Origin: Ectobius pallidus | Lineage: Eukaryota; Arthropoda; Insecta; Blattodea; Ectobiidae | Length of the DNA stretch: 64,000 nucleotides | Direction of reading: 5' to 3' | Assembly: GCA_964059195.1 (NCBI GenBank) | Contig: CAXKWD010000011.1 | Location: 35,654,766 to 35,718,765 of the forward strand | In this document: positions 12,018 to 24,433 of the stretch, piece by piece | Numbering within the stretch: position 1 is the stretch's first letter | Layout: every line of letters starts with the position of its first letter | Notes under the pieces: model-generated | The model's input: the letters and a program-made list of their open reading frames with translations, nothing else | What the model was told of the DNA's origin: nothing | The model's database searches: none | Position numbers and translations under genes: made by a program

Positions 12018-12887
12018 TAGGACAACATTTGATGATTTTGCATATTGTTTATATGAAGATTAAAACATAGCTCGAATATAAAAATGCGTATCATGAAATA
12101 ATGGATTAAATAAGGGCAATTTGTTTTTGCATTTTTCGTAATTTTCAATGGTCATTTTTGGCAGAGGCGTAACCCCCATTGATTAAAAAAATGAAAATTG
12201 TACATTTTTTTTAAGTCTGCTTATAAATTATCGGTACTTAATATGAGTATAAAGCGTGGAAAGCTTAAAATTCGTTATTGTGCATCTTAATTTTTAAAAT
12301 TTTCTGGGGGAGGAACCCCGAATCCCCCTCTCCCTGGGGGTATTCCATACCCCCCAGACCCCCGAGATGTTATAACTCCCCCCTCCATATGGTCGGCCAG
12401 GTTACGCCTATGATTTTTGGCAATTTTAGGTCATGTTTCAGTGGAGGTAGGGAGGAGCTTTTCCATGTACAAATCTTTACTTTCAGACAACAAACAATCG
12501 TTTTTATTTAGGAATACAATTCAGGTTTATTGTAAACGCTATAGTAGTATGTTTTGCTCAATGAAGATTTTTTTTTTCTTTTTAAGTTGCTAGCGGCAAT
12601 TTGATGGGCATGCCATTTCAGAAAGAATTTCTTTTCGATAAGGGTGTCCAAGTAGTATAAACTTACTTAGGCTACTTCTTTAGTAACAAAATAAGTGTAT
12701 TTATATTGTAAACTTACGTATAATGCACTGTCATCCATTAAATTACTCTTAGCAATTATAAGTAATAATGGTAAATTTATTGGTCTTTTTTTTTATTTTG
12801 TGTCACTTTTCCACTATTTTTCGGTCATAAATGCAGTTCTTATTTTCCATTTTTTACTATTTTATGGTCATTAAATGCCTTGCCCTA
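12018..12887. mobile_element. hAT-type element with nested hAT MITE
   Basis: The ends are TAGGACAACATTTGATGA on the left and, in reverse complement, TAGGGCAAGGCATTTAATGA on the right. The 8-bp direct repeat CTAATAAC sits exactly at both edges (12010-12017 and 12888-12895), as expected for hAT transposition. Without the nested 251-bp insertion the element would be about 610 bp, with no coding capacity. It shares terminal character (TAGGG...TGACC) with the elements at 14785 and 38619. Confidence 0.85.
12162..12412. mobile_element. hAT MITE, 251 bp, inside another hAT element
   Basis: Termini are CAGAGGCGTAACC (12162) and, in reverse complement, CATAGGCGTAACC. A perfect 8-bp direct repeat ATTTTTGG flanks it (12154-12161 and 12413-12420). 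The interior is rich in C and G runs. It is non-coding. The perfect target duplication suggests that it is younger than its host element. Confidence 0.92.
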
Positions 12888-12895
12888 CTAATAAC

Positions 12896-14776
12896 ATATC
12901 CAGTTCGTCGAGCATATTCCCAATACCATGTAAATGTCAAAGCTGGCTTATTTTACATAGAATACCATGTTATTGTCACTTGCTGAATTTTAAAAAAATG
13001 GGTTTTCTATGTACGGCCTAATTCAGGGGTACCCATCCCCACTGAAGGCTATGGCGCATTCCGTACCCCCCCCCCCCCAACGAAAAACTCATCGCCCTTG
13101 GCCCAATTTTTACTGAGAGCTCAATTTCATTAGCTTTTTTAAACTTAGCTAGAAATCTTTGCACCAATACAAGTGAAATTTTAAAAAAGGAATTACGTAA
13201 AATCGATAAAAAATCATAATATATGTAGTTAAAAAAGAAAAGAAAAATATTTGGAAAGTTGTATTTTATTATTTAGTAATTTATTGTATCCCCTATTATA
13301 ACTGTCTAATTAGACTAATACATTTAACTAACGCTATAAATTTTGAACTATATAGTGCATACCTAATGTTAATGTTGCTTTTATACATCCCAGAAAATTA
13401 TCCTTTCATAAGCCACATTCTATAGGACAGTATGAATTGTATTTCAAATTACTTTTCACAATCCAGCCCATTTTATTAACAAACTTAAAGATACAAACTG
13501 AGTTAAAAATTGCGATATTCAATGAAAAATTGTAATAAATGTGTTTAAATTACTTCAGAGTATTGCTATAACAATGCAATATTACATATTTCAACATAGG
13601 CCTACCATACATCACTATGCCAACAGTTGGATTTAAAAACAAAACTAGTAAAAATAATTTTAAAAATGCAAAGATAAATTTAGTTGTAACAATAGTGGTG
13701 CTGTTCTCTCTATGACCTTTGAAGAGGAAAAATTTCCTTTTTTACGCACTTGTTACAGAAAATTTACCAATAACTTCAATGCTGTAAATTACTTTAAAAT
13801 GTCATTTCCGTAAGACAGGACCAGAATATTAGATAGACTAACATAATAAAATAATTTTATTTCTAAACACCACTTTTTCGCAACTCTACAAAGTCTACAG
13901 CAATAAATAAAGTATCACTGTATAGGATTGTTTACAGACTTCTAGAATACTCAGTTTATGTTGGATTATATAATTTATTTAAGGTCTTACACTGAACTCG
14001 GAATTCATACAGCATGGTAATGAAGCCAATGAGCATCTCTATGACAACACTATTGTTTGCAGTGTACTCAGATGCCCTGGGAAATTGCATGGATTTGACG
14101 TAATTTATTGGATTAGAGAGAATATCGACAAAATTCATTTCTGTGAATCAATAACAGGGATAGAAATCCAAGTAAATATAAATCTGATGTGATGCACTCA
14201 CATAACTTTCTATATCCTGAGTGTGGGCAATATCATTTTCTCATTTCACATTTTGATATAGAATAAGAGACCGTATTGCAAATATTGCATATTCAATTGT
14301 CTCAGCCAAGTCCGAGTTTGTACAAATGATGGGTAGTGAGCATGTCTTTTCAGTAGTCGGTAAAAAATCCTATCCACTGATACTTCATTTGTTGCAGTAG
14401 GCTTTGAATTAGTTGAGAACACTATATTTTAGTGTAATATGAATCTGAATCCTTAACAATTTTTGCTAAATATAACCTGTATAACTCTTCCTTTATAGCC
14501 TCAAATATTTCAAAACGCATAGTGAATTTTTATTTTACAAAACTTCATATTTTATATTTCCCCCCAAATTTTGGATTCTTCCAAAACGTTTCCCAATGCC
14601 GCAACATGCTCCATGATTGCCCCTGGCTTACGATAGAAGCATGGGAACAAATTCAAAAAATTTCAGAAAAAGATTTGTAACGAATAAGTTTATAGACATT
14701 AGAAAACAATAATAGAAGCATTGTCCATCAGTGCTTCCGTTTTTCTCTAACTATATGTTATGTTTAAAACTCATCA
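12896..14776. other. AT-rich stretch, poly-C run, no gene
   Basis: AT-rich with no recognisable gene. A 14-base C run at 13065-13078 follows GGTACCC-like sequence and is the only oddity. Short ORFs have no domain. Confidence 0.45.
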
Positions 14777-14784
14777 CTGATCTG

Positions 14785-15465
14785 TAGGGTTCGGATGTTT
14801 ATGACATGTCATATTTTTATCCTGACCTCCATTCACGCGGCAAACACAAATTAAACACAAATTGCATGCGTGTTTTCCTAATCAGACCGTTTTTATTTTG
14901 CATATAAAGTCATATTTTGTCCATATTTGTAATTTAACATCATATTTCAGTTATAAATTCGGGAAAAGAGCACAATTATCCAGTGTATATGCTACATGGT
15001 CGAGTTAAATTTGAAATTTATTTCATTAATTTAATGTTTATGCTCAATTAATAGGTAACTTAAATTTTTTAATTAATGAAATTGCTCATATTTTATAGAG
15101 ACACGCAAGGTCTACAAAATATTAGACGCAAGGTCTACAAAACATTAGGAGTATTTGGAGCTGATTAAGCGAGCAAACAGAAGCAAATTCTTTAAGAACA
15201 GAAGTTCATTATAATATTTAATTTAAGAAGTTCATTACAAGTAAAACTATAATTCACCAATATTGATAAAAAGTTATCTCATTGAATTCGTGTGATGTAA
15301 GAATTTGGTGCCTTTAAACGTTTTAAATTGTAAAATTTACATTTTGAAAATACGTTACTTTATTAGGTCATATTTAGGGTTTTTGGGTCATTTTTGGTCA
15401 TTTTTAAAGGCAATATTTGCAGTCATATTTTCAACTTTTTTTAGGTCATAAACATCTGAACCCTA
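14785..15465. mobile_element. hAT-type element, 681 bp
   Basis: Inverted termini TAGGGTTCGGATGTTTATGA and TAGGGTTCAGATGTTTATGA. The 8-bp flanks are CTGATCTG (14777-14784) and CTGATCAG (15466-15473), which differ at one base. The interior has repeated GGTCATATTT-like motifs near both ends and no ORF. A small tandem duplication (GACGCAAGGTCTACAAAA-type) lies near 15100-15145. It is non-autonomous and of the same broad family as the 12.0-kb element. Confidence 0.88.
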
Positions 15466-15473
15466 CTGATCAG

Positions 15474-16093
15474 TAATTACATTGACATCTTAATCGAACT
15501 TAGTTTGATATGGTATTCCTTGTTTAGGTAACCCAGGCTGGAAGTACTTCATATTAAAAAGTGTCACACTGTTTTCAATACTGTTTGGGACCAGTGTTTG
15601 GATTTGTAAGTTATAAGGAGGATATATTCATTTATTACTAGACGAGGAGACATTTACTTTCCTTACTTAATCAATGGCAATAGACAATTCCTAAGCGAAC
15701 TATTTAGATCTTAAAACATTCAAATTATTGAAATATTGCACAGTAAAACATTATTCTTGTTCGTTATTTTGCACAGTGTAACATACGTAACAAAGTAATG
15801 TAACATACGTAAGAGAAGAAAAAATAAATAAATTCTGAAAACCAGCCTGAACTAATATTATCCTCCCACTTATGTCTAGGAGACTTATATATATTTTACT
15901 GTGTAAATAATATGGTAAAATGCTATTTTTTAAAACCATAAAACACCAATGCTTTCTGTGAGAACATATTAGAATCCAGACTTGAAAATATTGTTGAGGG
16001 GGCAAGAATTGGATTTTTGGTAATTATACATAGGCCTTATATGACACACATCACTTGAGTTTAATTTAGTCTCAATGATGGCAGCATAAATAT
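15474..16093. other. stretch without recognised features
   Basis: AT-rich. I see no gene, RNA or repeat structure. Confidence 0.45.
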
Positions 16094-16095
16094 TA

Positions 16096-16250
16096 GGTTT
16101 GTTCCCAAAGCAAACCCATGACCATTTGAGGATTTGTTGTACTGTACACGTCCAATTCATTATCTTATCTATGATTTTGCACTTTGGGAATGGTTAGAAG
16201 AATTTGGAATCGATAGTTTCTACATTCAAATGAGATATTGTTCGATATTT
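16096..16250. mobile_element. fragment of GGTTTGTTCGC MITE family
   Basis: The left end matches the MITEs at 48779 and 49438 (GGTTTGTTCCCAAAGC, then ATTTGTTGTACTG and GAATTTGGAATCGATAGTTT), but is more diverged and stops after about 155 bp. A TA precedes it. No right terminus is seen, so it is a truncated older copy. Confidence 0.8.
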
Positions 16251-17530
16251 ACAAATACTGTAAACAAGAGTAAGAAATAAATTTAAAGGGTAATAATTTA
16301 CAAATAAAAAGCACTCTTTAACAAAATTTATGCAATTTATATTTCTTATGCCATTAATTATTCAATCTTAAAATTTCACCATGTATTTTGTAGCATTAAT
16401 GTGAACTCTGCCGTAAAATTTCATCAAAATCTGATGTGAGATGACTGGTATTGTGGTACTGACTGAAATAATATGTTTTAACGTTATTACAAAAATTCAG
16501 ATATTTGTTTGGATACCAATTTTTCTGGCATACTAATTAGCTTAATACTTTTAGATCCATTTAAAGTTAATGTTTACATTTTTCCCATCATACTTTTTTA
16601 TTAAGTAGGTCTGCCTCAGAAGGGATGCCTAGGCTATTAATAATTAGTTCTCTGAGTTTTAAGGCTAATTTCTTTGCTAATATTTATTCAAATTTAGAAA
16701 AGAATAATGTCTTTTTATTCTTCTGACATCATAGAAAACTCACGAAATAAGTTGTGCTTTTCTATTGCAAAGTAACTTATATTAAGATATACTACAGTAT
16801 AATTATTAATACACGTACTGCCGATAACAACACAGAATAACAAGAATAACACAGGCCCTACTCCCCCAAAACAAGTTAAATTACCATTCTGATGTTAGTT
16901 GTAATCTCTATCACAGGAAACAAATTAAATAATTGAATTTTAAAGTTTCCTATAAATTAGCTGTTTCAGCATGTAATTTGACTTTGTAACGAAAACACAT
17001 TAAAAAAAATTTATGGCACAAGGGACCAGAGTTATGACAGGAAAAGTAGGCCTACCATATCAAAAATTTGTTCACAGAAAATGTAACCTCTGTTACAGCA
17101 TTAAATATTCTACTTTCTCTATAGAAGTTGTATACTTTTACATGAAACTTATTAGTGTACGAGTTTAGATGTATGATTCTAGACCAAAACTACAAAACTG
17201 TATTAAAAAAAAAAAAAGCCTTGGAAATTATATCACTTTCAGTAAAAGTTTAACCTCTGTTACAACCAGATTGGCTGTTTAGTGTTTCAGTATAACTGTA
17301 CAAATATAACCCGTTGTTTTCACAATCAATAGGTGCACGAAAAAATTCTGGATATTAGGCCCTACTCAATAAAAATCGCTACAAAACAACGCGATAATGG
17401 TAATTCGCGATTGTGTTCATATTTGGGACCCCATTTTGCTGTCACTCGTAACTGTTTTATCTACATAATTATTATGAACATCAGTATTAATGAATTTCAT
17501 TTCCGCTAGTGCTGATTAATATAGTAAACT
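16251..17530. other. AT-rich stretch, nothing recognised
   Basis: No ORF or repeat that I can support. Confidence 0.45.
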
Positions 17531-17531
17531 T

Positions 17532-18155
17532 AGTTAAGAGAATTCAAGTTTTTCAGCCTTAAGCACTAGTATATAGTAAGAACTCAACAAGATATTAGAG
17601 CTGAACACGTAGAGTGTACTTTTTAATAAATTATCATTATTTGTGAACAAAATATATATGATTGTAATTTTAAAGTTTTGATACAGGAACTATTGATATA
17701 AATGTGTATTATATTTTATCAATATAAAAAACTTCTTATGACTACTTTTTGATAAATTATCATTAATTGTGAACAAAATACATAAGATTGTCATTTTAAA
17801 GTTTTAATACAGGACTTATTGATATAAATGTGTAATATATTTTATCAACATAAATAACTTCTTATGACGATTTATTAATCAACTAGTATGTTATGATATA
17901 ATAATGATTTATACTTATGACTTTACCATTAACAAGGACAGTTTGAAGCAAGATAGTAAGCTGTGTATGTTTTGATATGATGTAATTTATTCTTGCAACT
18001 AAATTGTATAACAAGGTCAGTTACAAACTGTATCATTATATGTTATTGGCAGTAAAATAAATAACCTATAAACACTCTACGTGTTCAGCTCTAATATCTT
18101 GTTGAGTTCTTACTATATACTAGTGCTTAAGGCTGAAAAACTTGAATTCTCTAAC
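17532..18155. mobile_element. foldback element with 84-bp inverted ends
   Basis: The sequence at 17532-17617 recurs as an almost perfect reverse complement at 18070-18153 (starting GTTAAGAGAATTC). TA is present at both outer edges, so a Tc1/mariner-type origin is possible. The interior holds two tandem units of about 126 bp (17619-17744 and 17745-17870), then single-copy sequence. A short direct repeat ATTATGAACATCAGT occurs outside both ends (near 17470 and 18157). No ORF. Confidence 0.85.
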
Positions 18156-18979
18156 TATTATGAACATCAGTTTTCATTAAATTTTTTAATTTTTAAATAT
18201 TGTCGCCATTCTTATCATACCGGTACCCAGTTGGAAATTTACCTTTGTTTTAAGATTCCTACCTAAACATCTTCAGCATAAAATTATCCTCATGTAATTA
18301 TTATTTTTTTTTTTGTATTTTCTTTCTCTTACTGAGAAGAATATGTAGCGTATATGAATTATCTTATAAATTAAATGAAAGGATATAAATTACTAATAAA
18401 ATTGAGAATGTGTGGTTGAAACTTTGTATATAAGTTATACCAGTAAAATTAAAACTCATTTCATAATTTTGAGTTTGTGAGATGTAATAGGAATATATTT
18501 ATATTTTTTATTATTTAAAAGTATTCTGTCAGATCCATTAAACCATTTATTTTAATGTTATAATTAATTCACTCAGGCAATATCACTTTGTACATAAGTA
18601 CAATTGGCTTTAATTGGTTAAGAAATCTAAAAATACCTTAAGGCTAGATTCCATTTCAATTATTACTACTATTATTATTATTGTAATTTCATATTATTAC
18701 TTTAGTGCTATTTTCTTTTTCTTAATGTATTTTTTCTTGTAATATTATACCATTTATTTGTATTTTAATTGCATTTTTTGAAATCTTAATTTTAAAAAAT
18801 AAGTTAATTATTTCTATCTTAAATTTTATAAAGAATATTTAACAGATTGCAACAATGTTATCAAAATCATGTCATTTTCACATTATTTAATAATTACGAT
18901 AAGTATTCCGATTTGAATATTCACACATTCCATAATTAAATATATTTTATGTATGCAATAAAATGATCAAAATCGGATT
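18156..18979. other. AT-rich stretch, nothing recognised
   Basis: Strongly AT-rich. No gene is supported. Confidence 0.45.
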
Positions 18980-19042
18980 CAGAGAAGGAGTCCAAACAGG
19001 GAGAAGTGTGTGTGCAGTGGCCCTGTTTGGACTCCTTCTCTG
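18980..19042. repeat. perfect 22-bp stem hairpin
   Basis: CAGAGAAGGAGTCCAAACAG plus GG at 18980-19001 is the exact reverse complement of 19021-19042, around a 19-base loop rich in TG. It lies about 100 bp from the tRNA-like module on its right. It may be the 3' part of that SINE or an independent foldback. Confidence 0.9.
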
Positions 19043-19147
19043 TACCCTGGGGCTTTCTTGCCCAGATTTTTAACCTACCTACTGCGATTCTAATGTTAGT
19101 ATATATTAGTATGGTAGGGAGATGAAAGGAATGTTAATTTGACCGTG

Positions 19148-19226
19148 TGGATCGACCTAGATTCGAACCTACAACACCCGCATCTAGCTAGCTAAAGCAC
19201 TCGCGACGCTAACCACACGGCCAAGG
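19148..19226 (-). repeat. tRNA-derived SINE head
   Basis: On the minus strand an A box TGGCCGTGTGG (19213-19223) and a B box AGGTTCGAATC (19160-19170) are about 43 bp apart, the internal polymerase III promoter of tRNA genes. The acceptor ends do not pair well, so it is a tRNA-derived SINE or tRNA pseudogene rather than a functional tRNA. The 3' body probably runs toward 19050, possibly including the hairpin. Confidence 0.75.
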
Positions 19227-20979
19227 GAAGGGAGGTTCAAATGCCTGCAACGTTCAGCTCATGTACGTGGTATTGTCTGCTGTATCACGAATTTTTCCAA
19301 AACCCCATGGCACAACTCACAATCAAATGGTCCTCGTTTCGAACACAAGTCGTGGAAGATAAATGGGTTCCAAAGTTAATCATGGACCCGTACCCTAAGA
19401 AATTTTAGATTTTTACGGTCCATTGGTATGACACTTTTAGAACAATGAGATAACGGCACATTAGGCAAGCCCTCCCACAAGAATGTGAAACACATTAAGC
19501 TAGATTCTATTTGCTTTTTATAGAACTATATGAAATATAACGTTCTCAATGCAAAACGAGAATTAACAATTGTAAGTTGATTATGATATCTCAAAGAAAT
19601 TCACATGTTTTTAAATACGTTTATGCCTATACAACACGAGATATCACTGTACTTTATTATGGTTGTGTTATTTTAAACTTGTATTTGAAAAACCTAAAAT
19701 ATAGAAATACAACTTGTGTATACAAAATTATAAAACAACAGGAAAAAACTTTTGTAAAAAATGCAATTCGAACGAAAAAGTTTTCAACTCTTTGGAAATA
19801 ATCTTTCGTTAAAGTATGAAGTAGAATTAAATTTACCTAGTACTTGAAATAATAGCTGACAAGAAACTCTAAGCTTTCTTAATATTATTATTGAATAATT
19901 ATCGAATCTTTATTTAGTTTGGCTCTATTTTTGTCTATAGTATTTTATGTTGACAGTTCAATACGAACGGATAGTATCTTAATAAGAGGAAGTGTATGTC
20001 TTTCCTTTTGTAATACCCAGCAAAATCTACGGAATGCAGAGATCTGCAATTTTCAACTTGGATAGACTGAAGGGGGTCTAACTGCACCTCGAATCCGGAA
20101 TATATTTTAATTTCCGCTTTTGTTCGCGAGTTATGAGCGAAAAACTGGCAGAAAACGTGATTTTTAGCGCTACCGAAGCCCCAGTTTTCGCTGATACGGT
20201 ACATTTCAATTGTGAAATTAATTGCTAAGTGGCCTTGCTCTTTTGTCATAGCAAGTGGAAAAGTGCGTCGCATTGTTTCAACAAAACGCATCAAATCGTC
20301 AATAGCTTCGATTTTTCCTGGCCCACTCTGCTTGATTCATTTGTTTATAATGTTATTGCACACAAAGATAAGAAAATTTCTAACATAGGTGAATGGAAAG
20401 GGGTTCATGTATGTCTGCCTAAATGGGAAAACATTTACCGATTTGGAAACTCATTATGTGGGAGTTTTTTGTCCAGAGAACGGGAATCTGAGGATTTTTT
20501 TCCCCCCACCCCGGGCGAAGCACTCTAATCGTGAAATGTACCTCGAGGCCAGCTTTTTAATTATTAATCTTTTTAAAAGGTTCGTGAGTCTCTCTTTTTC
20601 TAAGATTAACCTCTCCGGTTGTAGGGAGATGCTTAATGAATTTATGGTTCGTTTTAATTACTTATTTCTTAGTCTAACAAGTTCAATAAAATAAAATTAT
20701 GCAGTTTATGTGGAAACTATGTCAATGTTAATAAATAAAATGTTTTAATTATTTTGCTATTAAATCAATTATTTTTAAAAAATCCAGCGATTGTATTAAT
20801 AAACGCGGACCAAGTAGTAGGCACTTGCTAGTAATTATTAAAACTTGGAGCGCTGTCATCAAACAATACCCTTAACTTTGCTATAAAGAATCAGTTACAG
20901 CATACAGTGAAGAAGTACAATCAATAGCTGATGAACAGTATAAAAGCTACGAAACTGAGCATATATGTATGACTTACAT
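19227..20979. other. stretch with unassigned short ORFs
   Basis: Short ORFs at 19935-20294 (minus) and 20229-20694 (plus) overlap a less AT-rich patch (20050-20540). I recognise no domain in either. A C-rich run near 20505-20515 ends in CCCCGGGCGAAGC. Nothing else is supported. Confidence 0.4.
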
Positions 20980-20984
20980 CTTAT

Positions 20985-21339
20985 GTGACAAAGAAATTGA
21001 CAATGTTGGGAACTATTCTGAAAGTTAAGCCCGAGCTTCCACAACCAACAAGGAGTTCCACAAATAATCATTTTATTTCATTCATGAATGACACTACGTG
21101 TTCAATTAAATATCTAAGAGAAATAATAGGGTTTACTTATGTGCACTCTCCAGCACGATAAGGAAATCAGTGACAGGGATGATAAGTGGCCAAAAATGAC
21201 TTTGCACTATAATTCAACCAAAGAGGCTGTAGATATGCTCAGCCAGCTAAGAGGAACATATACATGGAAACAAAAAACCAATAGGTTTAGCGATAGATTT
21301 CTGCAATATTCTTGATGTTTATGCTTATAGTGCATAATA
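20985..21339 (+). pseudogene. piggyBac transposase remnant, 5' part
   Basis: Plus-strand reading in shifting frames gives the conserved piggyBac order. First comes a VGT-type block with KPELP and a THR/SSTNNHF segment (21004-21160). Then come KWPKMTLHYNSTKEAVDML (from about 21187), a TYTWKQKTNR block and, after a frameshift, LDVYAYSA ending at 21330. These match the region around the last catalytic Asp of the DDE/D domain (family: YNxTKGGVDxxDQM). Here GGVD is replaced by EAVD, so the Asp is kept. Stops and frameshifts show decay. The gene is interrupted at 21339 by the LINE and resumes at 24434. Confidence 0.85.
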
Positions 21340-21516
21340 ATAATAATAAACTTTATTGCCAATAGAGCTTACAGCTATCAGACATTGTCAAGTATAAGAT
21401 ACATTACTAAATACAAACAATTAATGCTTAAAAATAGCTACAAGTCAAAACATAAAATAAAAGTACAGGGAGTATTCGATGATTGAAACGTTTATAACAC
21501 AGATTGGTAATGGCAT

Positions 21517-21831
21517 TTATAGTTCGTCTAGTCTGTACAAAGCCTTCCTTACTAAGTATTCCTTAAGTCTTTTTTTGAATTTATCCTTTCTAGCACTCTT
21601 AATTTCAACTGGTAGTCTATTGAATAGGATTACTCCCATTCTATATGGGTCTTTGTCAATTATTTTCTTAGTATAGGCTTCCCTAAAATAATCAAATCTA
21701 CTTCTAGTGCAGTAGCAATGTACATCAATATTATTTTTTTGTTCCGATTTGTTTACCACTAGTAAAACCGTTTTAAATACAAAGAGTGAAACAACAGTAA
21801 GAATATTATTTGACTTCTCTACAGGAGACAT
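21517..21831 (-). pseudogene. LINE C-terminal end
   Basis: The last ~100 residues of the same LINE in a shifted frame: a YCTRSR-type motif, then GVILFNRLPVEIKSARK and a Lys-rich end. The 3' UTR of about 170 bp follows to the ATT tail. Confidence 0.88.
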
Positions 21832-23126
21832 TTTTTTTTTAAGTTATACATTAGTCTAATAATTTTCTTTTGCAGTACTAGTATCCTGTTTATATGAGTA
21901 AATGCTGCACCACCCCAAACTTCTATACCATAATTAAGGTGAGAATAGAACAAGCCATAATATATCAATTCTCTAACCTTAGTATTAACATAATTTCTCA
22001 TGACCTTCATTAAATATACTGCTTTACTGAGTTTAGAGCATAAGATGTTAATATGTTTGTCCCATGATAACCGATGATCTAATTGTATACCCAGGAAGGA
22101 GTGATCTAAGGTAGTCATAGCGATGAATTCATCAGACAACGCATCATTTTGAATTCCTCTGTTATTCAAATCAAAGAATATTATTTTTGTCTTAGTTTTG
22201 TTCAGGGTGAGACCATTAGATCTAAAGTATTGTTCAAGTAGTGCAAGAGTGCATAAGAAAGAATTATGAAGGGCGCATAATGATTTTTCCAAGCAGAGAA
22301 CAGTTGTATCATCAGCATATGTGACAGAACGGAATGAATTGCCTTTTGGAATATCATTAATATATAATATGAATAAAACTGGCCCCAATACAGAACCTTG
22401 GGGTACTCCGCTTTTTACTTCCAGAAATTGAGATTTAGTCCTTGAAAAATAATTATCCGCCTCAGTGATTATTTCAGTACATTGTACCCTTCCCTGCAAA
22501 TAAGAAGATAATAGATTGTGTGATATGCCTCTAAAGCCATATTTCTCCATTTTACTTAATAGTAGGCTATGTTGTACACAGTCGAAGGCCTTCGACAGGT
22601 CAAGTAGAATAGTTGCAGTTTTATTATTATGTTTTAATTGTTCCATAACTTCATGAATATAAGATATTATTGCAGTCGAGGTTGAATGACCTTTCCTAAA
22701 ACCGTGCTGACTTTTTTGTAAGATTTCATGTTTATTAAGAAAGTTAACTATCCTCACTAATAGTAATTTTTCGAATAACTTAGCAATAACGGATGTTAGA
22801 GATATAGGCCTATAATTAGTAATATCTTGCTTATCCCCTTTTTTATGTACAGGTCTAATTATGCCAATTTTAAGACAATTAGGAAAGACTCCTACTTCCA
22901 TAGCAGCATTAAATAAATGTTCTAGCGGCATTACTAGAGAGTATTTACAAGACTTTAGTAGGGTTGAGGAGACATCATCCCAACCACTGGTATTTTTATT
23001 AGGCAATTGGTTTATGATGTTTGTAATTTCGTGCACAGTAGTGGGAGTTAAATATAGCGAATCTCGGATGGGTTCAATGGTCGCATTACAACCAATGTTG
23101 AGTGAACGTTTACACTGTTTACACAA
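21819..23126 (-). pseudogene. LINE reverse transcriptase, motifs intact
   Basis: A 435-residue frame. RT motifs: RPVHKKGDK and NYRPISL (91-120), QHGFRKGHSTS (140-150), box A LLDLSKAFD with catalytic Asp176, SGVPQGSVLGP (239-249), and YADD (270-273) with the two catalytic Asp. The post-RT region has LGIQLDHRLSWDKHI and a GIEVWGG block. A frameshift at a T/A homopolymer near 21831-21841 separates it from the last 100 residues. The ORF start shown is not biological: the real protein began in the endonuclease frame. Confidence 0.94.
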
Positions 23127-24388
23127 TTTGTAAAGTGGTTATTAAATTCATTGCATACTTCCTCCGGAGTATTTATAATATTGTTATTTACATTTAATTG
23201 CAGATTTCTTATGTCGTTTCTGATTTTCCTGTTTTGGTTAATCATGTCCCATACAGTTTTAGATTTATTTGCAGAATTGTTAATTTTCATGGCTACGTCA
23301 GAAGATCTAAGATTAATTAATGCTTCTCGATACTTTTTATATACTTCTTTATATTTTAGTTTATAATAATTTAAGGCAGTATTCTCATATAAAATATGAA
23401 AGTCCTTAACTTTATTACGTAAAGTACGTATTTCATTACTTAAATATGGCAGTTTAGACTTTTTTGTCCAAACTATTTTCTTAGTTAAGGGGAAACTTAA
23501 TTCAAAATATTTAAAAAAGATAGCATAAAAACAATCCCATTTTTCATTAACTGTTCCAGCACAGATAACTTCATCCCAAGTTTCATTATCTAAATAGTAG
23601 TTAAAGATTTCCAGACTTGTTTTATTTATATTTCTGTGTTCATATATTTTATTACTTAGTAAATTTACATAAACATTTTTAATGTAAAGAATCTGCGCAA
23701 AATGATCTGATAAGTAGGAGTTGATAACTTCAGTTGAGATATCATCCGCCGGAAGGTTAGTGACTATGTGATCTATTATTGTTGAGGACGTTGCAGTTAC
23801 TCTAGTATGTTGATGTATAACATCCCGCACATTATTTGAACTGATAAGATCTAGGAACCTTTTATAATCATTATTACTATAATCTAAATTAATATTAAAA
23901 TCACCTGCAAGTATGATATGTGATTTATTATTAACATTGTTGTATTTATCAAGTAAGTTTTCAAGGTGTTCCAGAAATTCTGCAACCGGGGCACTAGGTG
24001 AGCGGTATAGTCCGAAGATTTTTACAACTGCACTGTTAGTATTTAGTACAATACCAGCACTTTCAAAAGATTTTTCAACACTGTCTGTATTTATGCAAGA
24101 CATATTACATGCATTAAACTCATTACTAGACAATACTGCTACTCCCCCACCCTTATGATCCTTTCTACCAAAATATGCCAACAACGTATAGTTGTCAAGT
24201 TTGAAGTACTGCATTTGCTCACTTTTTATACCATGTTCAGTGAATATTACAATATCAGCTTTAATATTGTTCAACCATATCTGGATGGCATCAATTTTGT
24301 TACTTACGTATTGAACATTTAGATGTACAATTTTGATACCCAGTTTTGATTTACCAACATCTTTGCACTGCTGTATACTACTGCTCAC
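23048..24388 (-). pseudogene. LINE endonuclease ORF
   Basis: A 446-residue frame. The EEP endonuclease motifs are all visible: HLNVQ (Asn24), FTEHG (Glu51), GGGVAVL (80-86), LYRSP (Tyr128), LAGDFN (Asp163 and Asn165), DH at 206-207, and SDH at 227-229. The DNA-nicking site looks complete. After about residue 240 comes the linker toward the RT, rich in Lys and Asn. The frame ends at 23048 through a frameshift and overlaps the RT frame by 79 bp, so the ancestral ORF2 was continuous. Its start is the first ATG after the truncation point. Confidence 0.93.
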
Positions 24389-24433
24389 AGTGCTGTCTGT
24401 TAGTTTTCCTGACTCCTATAGGGAAGCATAATA

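Larger units (their letters stand above)
21340..24425 (-). mobile_element. non-LTR retrotransposon (LINE), nearly intact
   Basis: A 3.1-kb minus-strand LINE with endonuclease and reverse transcriptase. The 3' end is CAATAAAGTTTATTATTATT on the minus strand. Flanking GCATAATA (21332-21339 and 24426-24433) is a convincing 8-bp target-site duplication. The 5' end lies only about 37 bp before the endonuclease ATG, so ORF1 is missing and the copy is 5'-truncated. Two frameshifts only, and both RT catalytic motifs are intact, so it is younger than the 4-7 kb LINE. It inserted into a piggyBac transposase gene. CR1/Jockey-type by domain order; no RNase H is seen. Confidence 0.95.

Noticed and set aside
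20229..20694. Overlapping plus-strand ORFs as a gene
   Set aside because: Two overlapping frames of similar length, no domain, no strong start context and no visible splice sites.
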